This document shows, piece after piece, positions 1 through 13,000 of a stretch of 64,000 bases of DNA. The notes under the pieces were generated by a model that was not told the DNA's origin, ran no database searches, and was given only the letters and a program-made list of their open reading frames with translations. Each line of letters starts with the position of its first letter. The stretch's first letter is position 1. The DNA comes from Pleodorina starrii (Eukaryota > Chlorophyta > Chlorophyceae > Chlamydomonadales > Volvocaceae). The stretch lies in NCBI GenBank assembly GCA_030267565.1, contig BRXU01000007.1:496001-560000 (forward strand), in the 5' to 3' direction. The position numbers were made by a program, and so were the translations under genes.

Positions 1-2005
1 CTATACCGTAGTGCGCGCCACCCGCTATACCGTAGTGCGCGCCTGCTCGGCAGGACTTGGGCTAGGGGATCGGAACGTGCCACGACGAGTCCCGTGCAGC
101 GTCCCGTGCAGCGTCCCCTCTGCCGGTCATTGCTCGGCACCGCCAGCTGACGGCGTCGGCTCCCGCGGGGATCGTGCTGCCGGCGGCGGCGTGCGCATGC
201 TACTTGATCAGTACTCGCACGATCTTACTCGCACAATCCCACCACAGTTCGCCCCAGTCGTGCCCATACAATTTGGGGCCCGTACAGTTTGGGGCACCAT
301 ATAATTTGGGACCCATTTAATTTGGGGCCCCATATAATTTTGGGGCCCGTACAGGTTGGGGGGTTGGGGCCCGTACAATTCATGCTTGCGGCGCAGCGTG
401 CGGCCCGTTGGCTTGATGGCTCCACCGTTCCTGTCTGGCGCCCACTGTGACATGCTGTGACATGCTGCGGCATGCTGTAACAGCCTGCTCGTCCTGGGTA
501 CGTGCTTCTGCATCCATGCGGTGCTTCACTCCACCCCTGGGCCCTGGCCTCCGTCGTTCCAACTGAAACACCCGGCCAAGCCCTACACAGCCTGATTGGG
601 TCCTGACTCCTTGGACATGTAGCACCTAACGATGCAGCTGGTGGCTGGTGGGTGCTGAGGGCAGCCGCCTGATGCGGAGGAAGCGCGGCCCCGGTCGGCC
701 GGCTGCCCCAACCCTCGGAGTGCAGCGACTAATAATTAGGGTACTGGTTTTAGGGTTAAAGGGTTTTGGACCTGGGCGCACCGAGGGATAGGCTCCCTCC
801 AAACCGGCACGGGACTCCTTTGGTCGCTGCCAGCCCCTACTCGACGAGTCGACTTCTCCGTTCAACCCAAGCCGGTTACGCAGTCAAAGGAGGCAATGGC
901 AGTGCGACGCCGTGACATCCGTTGCACTGCCATTGCCCTGAACTCTTGGGCCACCAAAAGTCCCGGAAGCCTAGGGCCCCAGAGCGGTCTGTCGACAAGT
1001 GGACCCCTTCTGTGTCTGTCTAAGAGGGCGTAAGTGAGCGCGTGCGCGGCCCGGGAGTGCGGGTGCATCCCTTACAATTTTAGAGTGGAGTGCATGCCCC
1101 GCGCTCCATGCTATCAGGCGGCCACGACTGTTCGTCTACCGATGGCGAGTGAGCAGCACCGACAGCCGTAACCAAGACGAGCTCTGGGCAGGCTCTAGGT
1201 TTTGCTTTGACCCGACCCAGGGAGCAGGGGCATATAGTCGTGACATCAGCCGACAACCGACTTCGGCCGTCTTGACTATGGTGTTATGACTCGCATCACC
1301 GCATGTCCAGTAGGAAGTATGGCAACAGTCGCTGCCCGCCAACAGGTTGAATGAACAATAGGGCTGTGAGATGAGGTACTTCAAAGGCTTCATTATGGTC
1401 CAATTGTCTCATGGAGAGAATCGGCCCCTCGCCAGTCGCCAATGACGCTCTCCCTCCTCCCTCCGGCGAGACACGGGGCGTAAGCGCGCGTACCGCTCAT
1501 ACTATGCTCTGCGAGCTCTCAATCATTGAACCATTCACTGACAATTTACATTTGTACTCTAGGTGACAAGTCTGAATTTCGGATTCACATTGGGGCTGTG
1601 TCTTGTCGAATAATAATTAGGTATTATCCACGCCATCCAATTCGATAGTTTTGCAATACCCAGACGAAGCAATTAAACATCATTGCATCGTGCGAGGAGA
1701 CGTCTGACCCTCCTGAGCCCCTAGAAGGCAGGGTGCTCAATTCACCAGAAATTACCCAGGGACACCTCGAAGACCCTCACAGGGCCATAATTCGCCGTCG
1801 CTAGCCTGTTGGCTGCTCAATTGTCGCGCACAATTCGTGGCGGAGAGGCAAAAAGCGGTCTGGTACGGCGCTCCGCCAGGGAGGGCCCGTCGTAGGCTGA
1901 TCCCTTTGCGGATGAGGGTCATAAGCCGTCGCCGCGCATGGAATCAACACACTAGCAGTGATTAGCATTCATCACTGTGTCATCTTCAGCACTCACTTTG
2001 CAGAA
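1..2005. other. Intergenic region upstream of ferredoxin, no gene recognised
   Basis: No open frame here looks protein-like. The sequence starts with a direct repeat of a 19-bp unit (1-19 and 25-43). It then has 12-bp repeats near 90-125, a run of about 16-bp imperfect repeats at 264-385, and short repeats of GTGACATGCT near 443-470. The last few hundred bases before 2006 should contain the ferredoxin promoter and 5' UTR, but no TATA box or other element could be identified with confidence. Confidence 0.5.
264..385. repeat. About 16-bp imperfect tandem repeat
   Basis: Six to seven degenerate copies of a unit resembling CCATATAATTTGGGGC or CCGTACAATTTGGGGC lie head to tail. The AT-rich half alternates between ATATAATTT and GTACAGTTT types. 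The repeat is non-coding and of unknown role. Confidence 0.7.
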
Positions 2006-2582
2006 ATGGCCTTCTCCATGCGCTCTGCCGTCGCCGCCCGCGTGGCTGGCGCTCGCCCGGCCGTCCGCGCCGCTCGCAACGTGAGCGTCAAGTCCGCCAC
2101 CTACAAGGTGACCTTCCAGCTGCCCAACGGCGAGAAGACGACCATCGACGTCAAGGACGATGTGTACCTGCTGGACGCTGCCGAGGTTAGGATGGGGATC
2201 AGATGTCTGGCTCATGATCTGGGTCCTGCATCGGTGACGGAGAATGCAATTGCAATTTGGAATGCTTTCATTGCAAACCAATTGTTGCTGAATTTGCGCG
2301 AGAGGTTGTCTCCGCTGTCCTCATACATGCATCGTCATCGTCTAACCTGGCGACAACTTTCTGCCTCTCGCGCTGCAGGAGAACAACCTGGACCTGCCCT
2401 ACTCGTGCCGCGCTGGCGCTTGCTCCAGCTGCGCCGGCAAGCTGGTGTCGGGCACTGTGGACCAGTCCGACCAGAGCTTCCTGGACGACTCCCAGATGGG
2501 CAAGGGCTTCGTGCTGACCTGCGTTGCCTACCCGACCTCGGACCTCACCATCCTGACGCACCAGGAGGAGGGCCTGTACTAA
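2006..2582 (+). CDS. PETF: Plant-type [2Fe-2S] ferredoxin, chloroplast precursor (PETF-like)
   Basis: Photosynthetic ferredoxin accepts electrons from photosystem I in the stroma and passes them to FNR and other reductases. Exons are 2006-2185 and 2379-2582. The 193-nt intron has GT and CTGCAG ends in phase 0, and the product is 127 aa. Residues 1 to about 31 are rich in Ala, Arg and Ser, as in a plastid transit peptide. The mature domain begins near ATYKVTF. The cluster cysteines are C70, C75, C78 and C108, giving the plant-type spacing C-x4-C-x2-C-x29-C around [15 protein letters not shown]. The C-terminus [14 protein letters not shown] closely resembles green-algal PETF proteins. The ATG at 2006 is chosen because the transit peptide starts there; an upstream in-frame codon is not ATG. 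The symbol is by family resemblance, since algae carry several FDX paralogues. A candidate TGTAA polyadenylation signal lies at 2719-2723. Confidence 0.95.
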
Positions 2583-2718
2583 ACAAGCTGCTCTTGGACG
2601 TCGCGATAGTGTAGAAAGTTTTGTGTTGGGGTGGGGTTGGGGATTTCTCGTCGAATGAAGATTCAACCTGATGGTTATCTTCATGATATATGCATGGCTG
2701 ATGTGACTACAAATTTTT

Positions 2719-2723
2719 TGTAA
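2719..2723 (+). terminator. TGTAA polyadenylation signal of the ferredoxin gene
   Basis: TGTAA is the usual polyadenylation signal in chlorophycean algae. This copy lies in a T-rich stretch 137 nt after the ferredoxin stop codon. Confidence 0.6.
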
Positions 2724-3504
2724 CGTTTTGGCCTGCTTTGGTTTCCCCTCGCCTCCACCATCCGTATCTCCGAAATGCACGAACCACAAGAATGTGAGCA
2801 AGTCAGTTCAGTTCCGTCGAGCAGTATGGAGAGTTCAAAATGCATCGTCTTGCTCTTACGCGGGGTGCCAGCCCTTGCGGGTGGATGCGTTTCGTGCATT
2901 TGCCTCGCGGCGTCTCGGGAAAGAAATAAGCCGGGCCGAAGTACATTGACATTGGTATGTTGATTGGCATGTTGCGAGAGGCCGAGAGCCACAACACGCG
3001 ATCATGATGCAACATGCGATCACAAGGCACCGTGTTACTAGTGTTGGCATGTTGCGGGAGGGTGAAGCACTATCACGATGCACTAGTTTTGTCCGTTCAA
3101 TCATTTCTGCTTCGAAACAAGACACAAGCCACTTCCAACGCACGAATTCTTGTTGATACGGAACCTACTATATAAGATCACACCTTTCTGCGCCGCAGAT
3201 CGGCAAATACGTTTGCAGTTATTTAAGTGCGAAATAATGCGCTGTTCAGCCAGCTGCTGATCCTACTCAACGGCCGTGCCTTCCTCCCTGCAGAGTGCGT
3301 CGCCAACTCTTTCATCCAACGAAGTCATATTCACCGTCAGCCCCCCGGCTCGCGCTAGCAATGTGATTCGTGTTCCGCAAGATCACCTGCAACATCTCCT
3401 AACCTCCCGATCCAGAGGCAGACCCTGTCTGACCCATTCCCAAACCTCAACCGCAGCGCCACCATCCCCTCTCATTCGCCCTCCATCTGATCCTGCTCCA
3501 TCTG

Positions 3505-3509
3505 TTACA
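3505..3509 (-). terminator. TGTAA polyadenylation signal of the ELIP-like gene
   Basis: TTACA on the plus strand reads TGTAA on the minus strand, about 95 nt beyond the ELIP-like stop codon. A second TGTAA overlaps the stop codon itself. Confidence 0.5.
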
Positions 3510-3601
3510 AGGCATGGCTATTAAAGTATTGTACCAGTGTGCGATGTATCACGTTCCCGCTCGTCCCTCCACCATCACGGCCAACACCGCTCGTGACCGG
3601 C

Positions 3602-4989
3602 TTACAGCAGCGCCCGGCCAGTCACCATTTCCAGGAGCAACAGAGCGGTGAGACCCAGCATCGCCAAGCGGCCGTGCACCTTCTCGTTGGCTTCCGTGAA
3701 GACACCCTCGGGCACGCTGTACGTGTCCCGAAGAGAGGAGAGGTAATCCCCTTGGATGCCCTGCGGGGGTCAACAACCGGCCCGGCCGGTCACGAACGAT
3801 GATCCTAATCAAGCTCAGCAGGCAGCAGGCATGGCCACAGCAAGACTCAGGTCCAAACGCAGACCGCCAACAACCTGGACTGTTCTTTGGCGGCGCAGAG
3901 AGCGCTCATGCTGCGCTGGGCCCCAACGCAAGATGCTCCTGACGTTCTGTACACTGGGGGCCTGCAGGAGGCCAGCTACGAAAACCCCCCGAATGCAGTG
4001 TGCGCATCCTACATAGGAAACGGCCGCACTGCTCTGTGTGCGCATCTTACGGCCGCAATGCCCTTCGTGCGAATCCTGAAATAGGAACGGCCGCCATGCT
4101 GTGTGTGCGCATCCTACATAGGAAGGGCCAAACAGGCGATGTCGAGACCACATCGTGGCCGCACCTCCTCCACTTCAACGAAGCCCCCACGCAAGATCCC
4201 GCTGTCCCGCCAGCCCGGCGACCGGCCTTCACAACCCTGCGCCTGCCCTCCGCCCGCCCACACGCCCCCCCCGTCAGTTTCCCTCTCGAGCATCTGAGGC
4301 CCCGCACACCTGCCCCCGCGTTCCGCCTCGCCCCTATACCCTGTGACGACAACAAGAACAATACCATTACAACAAAAACCCCAAACCCCCGGGACCCTAA
4401 GGCCCACCCCAGACATCAGGCCTCAGACCTACCTTGTAGATGGGGATGGCCGACGACGCCACCACCAGCGCCAGCACCAACAGGACCGACTGGGGAGCCC
4501 GACTGAGCTGAGACAGAATGGAGCCTGAGCCCAGGATCTCCGCACCCGCGGCCGCGACGAAGCCTGGAGCGGGGGCAAGACCAGAAAACACAGACCGGAT
4601 GGGGGAGGGATTATGCCAATGGGGACAGAGGGAGGAAATGGGCGCGCGGGACGCAAGGAAGGCGAGTTGGGCTTGAGCAGGGGTGCGGAATGGAGGGGCC
4701 GGGACCGTGGGGGATGCCATGGGAGCGCTGCGCATTCCTGGTGAGCTGCAACGATCGGGAATGGGTCTGTGCGCCGGAGCGAGAGCGCCACCCATCCTAG
4801 CCCGCCCCCCGCGGCACTGTTTCATCAGGATGCCCTGCCCCGGCCGCTGCCTCGTGGCATTCATGCCCGAGTACTCCAGGCCGCAAACTCTTCCACTTCT
4901 GGTCAGGAGGTCTGAGACCCACCTGACCTGACCAGGGCGCCAACCAATAAGAGACGTCCAGCCCCTGGCCCTCGGGTGCTAGCGCGCTT

Positions 4990-5025
<36 letters not shown>

Positions 5026-6229
5026 CTGGCATTTGCACCGCCTCCCCCAGATACGGCATCCGTCCTCCCCTCCGCGTCCGACTCCCAGCACCGGTCGCGT
5101 CCCTTGCCCTTGACCCTCGCCCTGCAAGCTTGGGCGCCATACGCCCTCCTCCATCGCACAAAACCCACATCCCCCTCCCTCCCTCCCTCGTCCCTTCTCC
5201 CTTTTCCCGCCCAGCGCAACCCAACCCGGCCCAGCCCCACCAATCATGGCCGCCCTTCCGTTGATGGTCTCCGGGAGCTCCTTCCACCCAGTGCTCTGAG
5301 GACGGGGGCGACACAAGGCACGAAGGCGGGTCGAGGTGAGGCGAGGCACCAGACAAGGCACGAAGGCGGGTCGAGGTGAGGCGAGGCACCAGGCAGTGCA
5401 TCGGTGCAGGCGGGGAGCCCAGGAGAGGCGGGAGTCAAGGTGGACCCAGGAAGCGCGCGGCGCCCTGCGCGTCCCTCAAATGTTTGACGGAGCCCCACAC
5501 CATTGGGAAGGCAGGTCGAGGGGTTGGCAGGGCGGAGGGTGTATATACGAAGCGCAGGGTGTTGGGAATGCTCGCGCGAGGGCTGGAGGTTGGACAGCAA
5601 TGTCCGTTCGCGGCATGCATGCATGCCGCTGGGTAGCTTGGGGGACCCCGAACAGGGTGGGCTTGGCTTTCGTTCGATGCCGCGCGTAGACGCGCGCCTG
5701 CGCGGCTGCTGTGGCGGGATGCGGCAACGGTTTAAGAGCCCGTGGGCCCGTGGTCCGACGCGGCGTGCGCCGGGGGTAGTTGGCGGGCAGCGGCTCGCCC
5801 GAGTGTACGGCCATCACTACGCGCCAGAGGTGGGTGTGTCCTACCAGCTTGAAGAACTCCGACTCCACGTATGGCTTGACGTACGTCTTGTAGGCCTCCA
5901 CGTCATCAAGCTTGACGTCCGTAGACTCCAGAAACTTCAGGAGGGGGCCGGCCTGCTCCGGAATCCTAAGGGGAGAGGTGCAAGGAGCGGCGGGGACGGT
6001 TGAATTGGGGTGCTGGTCAGCCGGCCGCCAGCCGGCAAGGGCACAGGCCGATATTCACCCTGTGCGCCGTTAGCGCTCTGGACATGAAATTGCGTGACGC
6101 TCGAGTAGTGCAGGTTCACTGCAAGTTGCTGAAGTGCGCGCACCGGTCACTTCGTCGTCTGGTGGAGAGACAGCCCGCTTGTTGTACACCCCCCTTCACT
6201 CGTGAAATAGTATAACGCAAGTAACACAT
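3602..6229 (-). CDS. ELIP-like three-helix chlorophyll a/b-binding-family protein
   Basis: ELIP-type proteins are thylakoid relatives of light-harvesting proteins that bind pigment under light stress. Exons supported by frame and splice sites, in order of translation, are 5845-5965, 5241-5295, 4433-4563 and 3602-3760. Helix 1 carries the motif ETINGRAAMIGF across an exon junction. Helix 2 is the hydrophobic segment SVLLVLALVVASSAIPIY. Helix 3 carries NEKVHGRLAMLG followed by a Leu-rich end. The two E-x-x-x-GR-AM-G motifs are the chlorophyll-binding signature of helices 1 and 3. The first exon is uncertain. A candidate at 6120-6229 starts at an ATG at 6229 and splices in the right phase (2), which would give 191 aa, but its N-terminus is not a typical transit peptide. 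The 672-nt intron 3761-4432 contains a repeated GTGTGCGCATCCTACATAGG word. Confidence 0.75.
4990..5024. repeat. (CA)n microsatellite in ELIP-like intron
   Basis: About 17 CA dinucleotides lie in the intron between exons 4433-4563 and 5241-5295. Confidence 0.9.
5313..5392. repeat. 40-bp exact tandem duplication in ELIP-like intron
   Basis: Two near-identical 40-bp units lie side by side at 5313-5352 and 5353-5392, just upstream (in gene sense) of the 55-nt exon carrying helix 1. They look like a recent local duplication. Confidence 0.85.
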
Positions 6230-7092
6230 AGTTTTTTGAGCTGGTCAGGGTTCCAGCTGTGTTCGGAAGGAAAGCTTTGGGCCGTCATGCGGCCGTCGAA
6301 TGTGTGGTGTGGTGCAAGCCCTGTGCGACGACGCGTTTCATGAGCGAGGCGAACGCACGTAGCCCACCAAAGCTTCTCACTCGTGCGTTACTTACCATTC
6401 GGGCGTCTTGGAGGTGCTCGGCGCGGAGTCCGCCTCAGCCTGAGTTAGCAACAGGCCCCGACAATTTGAACGTGCGTTACAATGCGGGGCATATTACCCA
6501 GCACATGATCATAACATATCATTGTCAGGTTTCCAACTAACCTTGCAAACCAAGCTGCGTCGCCCACGGGCTACGCAAGGCCGAGGGGCGCGCAAGGGCG
6601 CACACTTCATGCTCATCGTGAACGCCATCTTAGTAACAGATTGTTAATAAAACAGCGAATTGGGATGTAATGCGAAGGCGTTCAAATTAAACAGCAATGA
6701 ACAAGCAGTTCGACTTTCGAGAACATTATTAGTTTGCGTGCCGTATTTTCGTTGGAAGCTCCAATCGCCCAGCAGGGGTAAGGGCCGCCGGCGACGACTG
6801 CTCTACTTACTCACAGGCGGATGTTTACCTTCGCAGCACAGGGGACGACACATTATGGTGAATTTTTCCTTCGGCGGTCTGTCTCCGTGCTAGCCATCCT
6901 TTGCCCACAATTGGACGCTGCAACACATGGGCATACGTTAACTGATACATACAATTATTTCGCCTTACCTACGCTCGACTCCATAGCCTTGAGAGGATGA
7001 ACGGCTAGCACAGCGAGCAAAAACAGTCTGCACAATTTAGCATGAAATGCTACCTCTAGTACGCTGCCACATCCAGCGATCCTGTAATTGCT
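6230..7092. other. Divergent intergenic region, ELIP-like and OPR-like genes
   Basis: This should contain the promoters of both divergent genes. It is noticeably less GC-rich than the flanking coding DNA. No exon or named element was recognised. Confidence 0.5.
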
Positions 7093-10000
7093 ATGCGCGC
7101 TGCCTGCGCGTGCGATGGCCGACCTCAAACGGGGAACGGTGTTCCGATGCGGCCTGGCACCGGTGCCATCAGCCAAACTGAAGTCGGACTGACCTGGCGT
7201 CTCCACACCGAGGCTCGGGGCATCGGTGCGGGCAGCTCCTGGTCCCTCCTCCCGCACCCTCCTACACGGCTCGGCGCCGCTCCCCGCCGGCGTTGCTCCC
7301 GTGTGTGGGCAAGCGCATTGCGCGCAGCCGCAACTTCTATCGTGGCAGCAGCTGCCGCCTCTGTTGCGCCATCCGTTGGAACAACAACAACAACCCAGAT
7401 CTCCGGCTCGGCCGCCGGTGCCACTCCCGGGGTCGGCTTGGCTGCGCCCCTCCTGCCGCCGTCGCCTCGCTGGGACAGATCCTCCAACTTCGCTGGTCGA
7501 CCAATCCGCCCTCACACAGCACCGGATGCCCCAGGCTCACCGAACGTCGCAGCGGCTGCCGTCCGCCGAAGTCCCTCATGCGAGGACCAGCGGGGCGGCT
7601 ACACGCATGCGCAGCAGCGTAGGCGGGCCGCCGGCCTGCGCGGGGAGACCCAGATCCAGATCCCGACCCAGATCCAGATCCAGGCGCAACGCAACCTTTC
7701 CCCAGCGGCGGCTGGGGCCGCCCCCGACCGCTCGGAGCGACGTCTCTCGCCGGCGCCGCAGCGCAGAGCTGCAGCGACCGCAGCTGTCGCCGCCGCCGCC
7801 GCTGCCGTAGTCGTGCGGCGGCGCTCCCGTGCCGACGATTACGACACTTGCACCCCGCCGCCGCCACCGCTAGCGGGACAGCTATTTGAGCAGCAGCAGC
7901 AGAAGCATCGAGAACATCAGGAGCATCATCGGCAGCCTCTAGACTTAGCCGCGTTCGTGTCGTACGATCCCGAGGCGCTAAGCAGCGCCTTATGCGACGC
8001 GGCACCGTACGGCTTTTGGCTCGGCGGCGACGGCGACGGCGGTGAGGAACGCAGTGGCGGCGCCGGCAGCTGCAACGGCCGCGGCGTCAGTGCAGGGCCG
8101 GGCGCCGGCAGTCTTGGGGGCGGCGCCGAGGTCAGCGCAGGCAGTCAGAGTCAGAACGGCTGGGGCAGCACCGGGCACCTCGGTGGCGTGGGCAGAGTCG
8201 TCAACAGCAGCAGCGGTAGCAGCAGCAGCAGTAGCAGCAGCATTAGGAATTGCAGTAATCACAGCAGCGGCAAAGGGCGCACCATCAGCGGCGGCGGCAA
8301 CGCCTCTTCAAGCAGCAGCGGCGCAGTGGCCAGTGTCAATGGAATCGCGCGCGGGGGGCTCGCCACGCTTGGTACCGGAGATTCCGGGGCGTGCAGAAGC
8401 GACGGCAGCGGCGGTGGTGTCGGCGGCGGTGGCGGCAATGGCGCCCCCCTGAACGGCCGCTGCGGCGCCGCCTCTGGCCCCGCGATCGCCACGCGACACA
8501 GCCCCCTGCCTCCTCTGGCGATGGCGGCGGCGGCGGTGGTCGAACAATTGCCGGCTCCATCCGCGGGCTGGGGGCCGCCGCCGGGTGTGCAGGCCGCGCT
8601 GCGGCGGCGGCCGACGGCCAGCTCCCGCGGAGACGAGGGCAGTGGCGGTGTCCGGACGGGGCCGGGAGGAGAGGCCGCGGCGGCGCCGTTAGGTGGCCCC
8701 GCAGAGCGGCCAGCCCTCGCAGCTGCAATCTCCGCACGCGCTTCCGCCTCCGCACCCCCTTCCAGATCCTCTGCGCGAGGCCACGCGCGGCCGGACAGTC
8801 GCGGCGGCCGTGCGCGTGAAGAGGCGCGGCGCGGCGTTCCCACTGAGCTGGACGGCAGCGGCAATGGCCGCGACGCGGGATCTGTGTCGGGTGTGCGGCT
8901 CGAACCGGGGACGTGTGGCAGTGGCGCCGCGGCGGCAGCCACGATGCTTGCGGCGATAGAAGTCGGTGGTGCGCCAGTCCACAGGGCCTTTGGCCGCGGG
9001 CGCCAAGGCCGGGAGGCCACGGCAAAGGGACTTCTTCGCCCCGGGGAGTCCGGGGCCAGAGCGGGGCCGCCCGCGCCGTCGGCTCCGGAACCCGCACCGC
9101 CGTCGCGGCCGGAAGCTGCGGCATCGGCCGTCGACCCCGCAGCTATCAGTACAGCAGACGGAGAAGCGGGGGGATCGACAGCCGTGGCAGCAGCGGCAGC
9201 AGCAACAGCAGGGGCGGCCGAGAGGGCGGCGGCCGCCGGCAGCAGGGGCGAAGCTTGCAGCGGAAAGGCGGCGCGGCTGGATGGCGGCGGCCGTGCTGCG
9301 GTGCGGGGGGCCGGCGTGGTGAAGGCCCCCTGGGGGTCGACGACGGTGCCGGCGCCGGTGGAGATTCGCTCAGGGGTGGCAGCGGCGGCGGCACGGGCAG
9401 TGGCCAAGGGGCGCCCTGCGGCCCCCCCGCCGTCGGCAAGCGCTTACGCGGCGAGCGGCGCCGACACGGCTTCCCCAACTGGCGGCGTGTCATTCACGGG
9501 GAGCTTGCAACTGTCTTCCGGCGGCAGCGATGTTAGTATTAATGAAGGGCACAGTCGGTCGAGGCCGCAGCTGACCCGTGGGTCGCAGCCTCAGTCGGGA
9601 CCGACGCCACTGACCCATGGGTCGGTCCCCCTGATCCGTGGACCGCAGCCGCTGACACTTGGGCCTCCGCCGGCGCTGATGCCGACCCGTGGGTCGCAGT
9701 CCCAGTCGGGGCCGACGCCACTGACCCGTGGGCCGCAGCCGCTGGGGCCTCAGCCGCCGGCGCCGGCGCCGACCCGTGGGTCGCAGGTCCGCCGGCGCGA
9801 GCTGCTTGCTGCGCTGCGCGCCGCACGTACGGCGCCTGAGATCGAGCGCCTTGTGGATTTGCATGGCGATGGTTTCGGAGCCGAGCACGTGGCAGCGGCC
9901 CTGGAGGCGCTGACGGCCGCGGTGGCTTCGGCGCCGGGCGAGCAGCCGCCGGCAGCCGCGGAAGCGGGGCCAGGGTCGCTGGTCGGGGGCGAGGGGGTCG

Positions 10001-13000
10001 GCGGCGGCCTACCGGAGCCGCCGTCCCATGCAGCCGTGCTGGAATCGGGGCCGGGGCTGGCGCCGTCGCGGCTGCAGATTCCGGCGGCGGCGGCCGGCGG
10101 CGGCGAAGCCGCCGCCGCGCCAGCGGCGGCGGCGGCCCGGAGGGCTGCTAGCCGGCTGCTCGACGTGGTCGTCAGTCGGCAGCTGACGCTGCCGGGGCGC
10201 CGGGGCCTGGATGGGCCCTGCGTGTTGTCGCTGCTGGTGCAGGTACGGGCGCTGGGGCTGGTTCCGGAGCCGACCTGGACGCTGCCGCTGCTCAAGCAGC
10301 TCATCGCCGTCGCGCCCTCCCTGGCGCCGCCGCAGCTGGTTTCGGCGCTGGAGGTGCTGGCGGCGCGCGACATGTGGGAGTTTGCGCCCGCCAGCGGAAC
10401 CGTGGGTCGGCGGCTGCTGCTGCGGATGGGGCAGCAGCTGGTTGCGGCCATGGCGGCGGCGGAGGCAGGGGCGGACGGCGACGGCATGCCGCCGCCGCTG
10501 GCGGCGCGGGCGCTGCGCGCGGTGGCGCGGCTTGCGCCGCGCGGCTTCGGGCACTTTCTGGTGCGCGAGGCGCGGCGCGACGCCGGCGGCTACGCCGTAC
10601 AGTGGGCGGTACGGCAGGCGCGCGCCGCCGCCGGCGCGGGATTGTACGGCAACATCGGCGAGCTGGGCGACGCTCACCCGGCGGTGGTGGCGTGGGCGGG
10701 GCGGCACATGGACGGCGCCTTCGCTGCCACCTACATGTCGTACATCCGTACGGCTCTGTCGCGCCGCGCCGTCGGCGGCGAGGATGCGGTGATCTTTCTG
10801 GAGGCGATTGCGCGCTTCGATGCGTGGCCGGGAGTCGCGGGGCTCCGGAACCTTGACCAGATGGCGGATGCCCGCGCCGCTGGCGGCGGCGCCGCCGCCG
10901 CCGCCGCGGGCGGAGCACCTGCTGGCGCCGGCTCCGCCACTGTCGTCGGCGGGCTCTGCCCAACCCTGGGCGCCTCGGCAGCCCCCCCGGTTGCCGATGT
11001 CGCCTCAGGTGTGCCTTCGCGACCGGGGTCGGCCAGGGGGGTGCTCCGAAACCACCACACCGCAGCGGCGGATCGCGTGCAGCCCCTGAGCTGGCCCGGG
11101 TCGGCGAGCCTGGCGGACCGCGCGGCGGCGGCAACCGCCGCCGCCGCCGGCGCCAGTGCGGTAAACACCGCCGCCGCCACCAGTGCTGCCACCAGTGCTG
11201 CCACCAGTGCTGCCGCCGGCGATGATGAGGACCTCCTGGGCTGTTGGCCGCTGTCGGCAGCGCTCCCGCCGCCGCCGCCGCCACCGCCGAGCCACCCATC
11301 CAGCGCGCGGAAGGAGTACGGCCTAGTACGACCTGTACGACGGGCGGTGCTGCTGCCGAGGGCCTCGTCGTCAGCAGCGCCGCCGCCGGCAGCGTGCTCT
11401 GCAGTCACCGCTGCGGGCTTTGGCTCGCCCGCCGGCACTCAAGCTGCTGCTCCTGCCGCCGCCGCCGCCGCCGCCGCCACGGCGCCTCTCACCGCCGACC
11501 CGCAAACCCGAGCGAGCGGCAGCCAGTCGACCTCCAGCGGGCACTGCGCGCTACAGCCTCCGCCGCCGCCGCCGTCGTCGTCGTCCTCGTCGACGCTACT
11601 GCCATTTGGCGCCCAAGCCGCCAGCGCAGCGGCGGCGGACGGCGCCAATAACAACCACCTCGGCCAGTCGCCACCACCTGCCGCCGCCGCCGCCATCGAC
11701 CCGGACACCCTTGTCCTGCTCGACCTCATCGCCCTCCTGCCCACGCCGCCGATCCCTCGCGACCCGCCGCCGGCGGCGGCGACCGCCGCCGCCGCCACCG
11801 CCGCCACCGTACGGCACGCTGACGGCGCGGAGTCGTACGACATGGAGCTGTACTGCTGGACCTTTTGGGCGCTGGTACGATTGGGCGTGAGACCCAGCCC
11901 GCCGTGGGTGAGCGCTTTCTTGGCAGCCTCGCGGCCCGCCTTGGGCTCCCTGGAGCCCGGTTTGCTGGCGCGCGTCTGGTGGGCCCTATGTGCCGTACGG
12001 TGGGCGCCGGCGCCGCCGTGGCGCCTGGCAGCGATGACGGCAATGGCGGTCGGAGCGGCGGCGCTGACGCCGGACCAGGTGGATGCGGGGGACCCGGCGG
12101 CGGCGATGGAGGCGCGGTGCTGGTCCGGGTGCTGGTGCGGAGGGGAGTCGTCGGGGGGGCTGTGGTGGTGGGAGGGGTTGCGGCCTCGTTCCATTCCCCC
12201 TGCCCCCCCTCTGCAGTGCTCGTTCCACATCCCCGCCCCCCCCCTCTCTCTCTGCGGTGCTCTTCTTGACTGTGTGGTCGCCTCGCCCGGTGTGCAGGTG
12301 TGCATGGTTCTGGGCGGCTTCGGGCGGTGGCGCTACCAGCCGCGGAGATGCTGGCTGGATGGGCTGATGGCGCAGGCGCAGGTGGGGGTGTGAATTGGTG
12401 TGGGTGGGTGTGGGGAGGGGGCTGTCAGCGGTGGAAGGGCGCCGCGAGGGGAAGGGCGGGCGGGGTGGTGGTGGTGGTGGTGGTGGCAAGAAAGGCGAGC
12501 CACAGAGCCCTTCGCAGCCGAGGCGACGTTTGGTCAACGGCGGAGGGGCGGAAGGCTGGAAGGGCGGAAGGGCCGGAAGGGGGGGAAAGAGAGGTTTGAA
12601 CTGAAGGGGCGACCCGCAGCGAAGGGAGCCGGAGGTGGGGGGGGGCGCGAGGGCGGGGCGGCCCCCCACCCCCCGCCACCCTGCCCCTGTTCCCTTTGCC
12701 CGCCCGATCTCCCCTCTTCCAGTGCGTCTCTCGGTTTCCGCTGTCCATTCCTCATGAGCTCATTTGCTGTTCTACGGTACCTCCACATTACTATTACCAT
12801 AGCGCGAGCGATACACCCATCAAAATGCGAAAGCCCCCCCTTTACCGTTTACCGGCTCCGGCCTATACGTGGATAACCCCCCCTCCCGGCCCCTCTCCCG
12901 CCCTCCAATTCCCTCCCGCACCCCTCGCAGCCCAAGTTGCCCGCCTTCCACGCCACCTCCTGTACCGCCCTGGCCTTCGCCTGCGCCCGCATGGGCTACC

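Larger units (their letters stand above)
2583..3601. other. Convergent intergenic region between ferredoxin and ELIP-like gene
   Basis: This holds the ferredoxin 3' UTR and the ELIP-like 3' end, whose genes converge. Between them is a comparatively AT-rich stretch with repeated GCATGTTGCG-type words near 2965-3060. No coding exon was recognised. Confidence 0.5.

Noticed and set aside
5937..6143. Minus-strand frame starting MRALQQLAVNLHYSS considered as ELIP first exon
   Set aside because: No donor in it matches phase 2, which exon 5845-5965 requires. The candidate at 6120-6229 fits better, though it remains unproven.
8259..9407. 382-residue minus-strand open frame
   Set aside because: Antisense to the low-complexity part of the OPR-like exon, with no domain or splice support.
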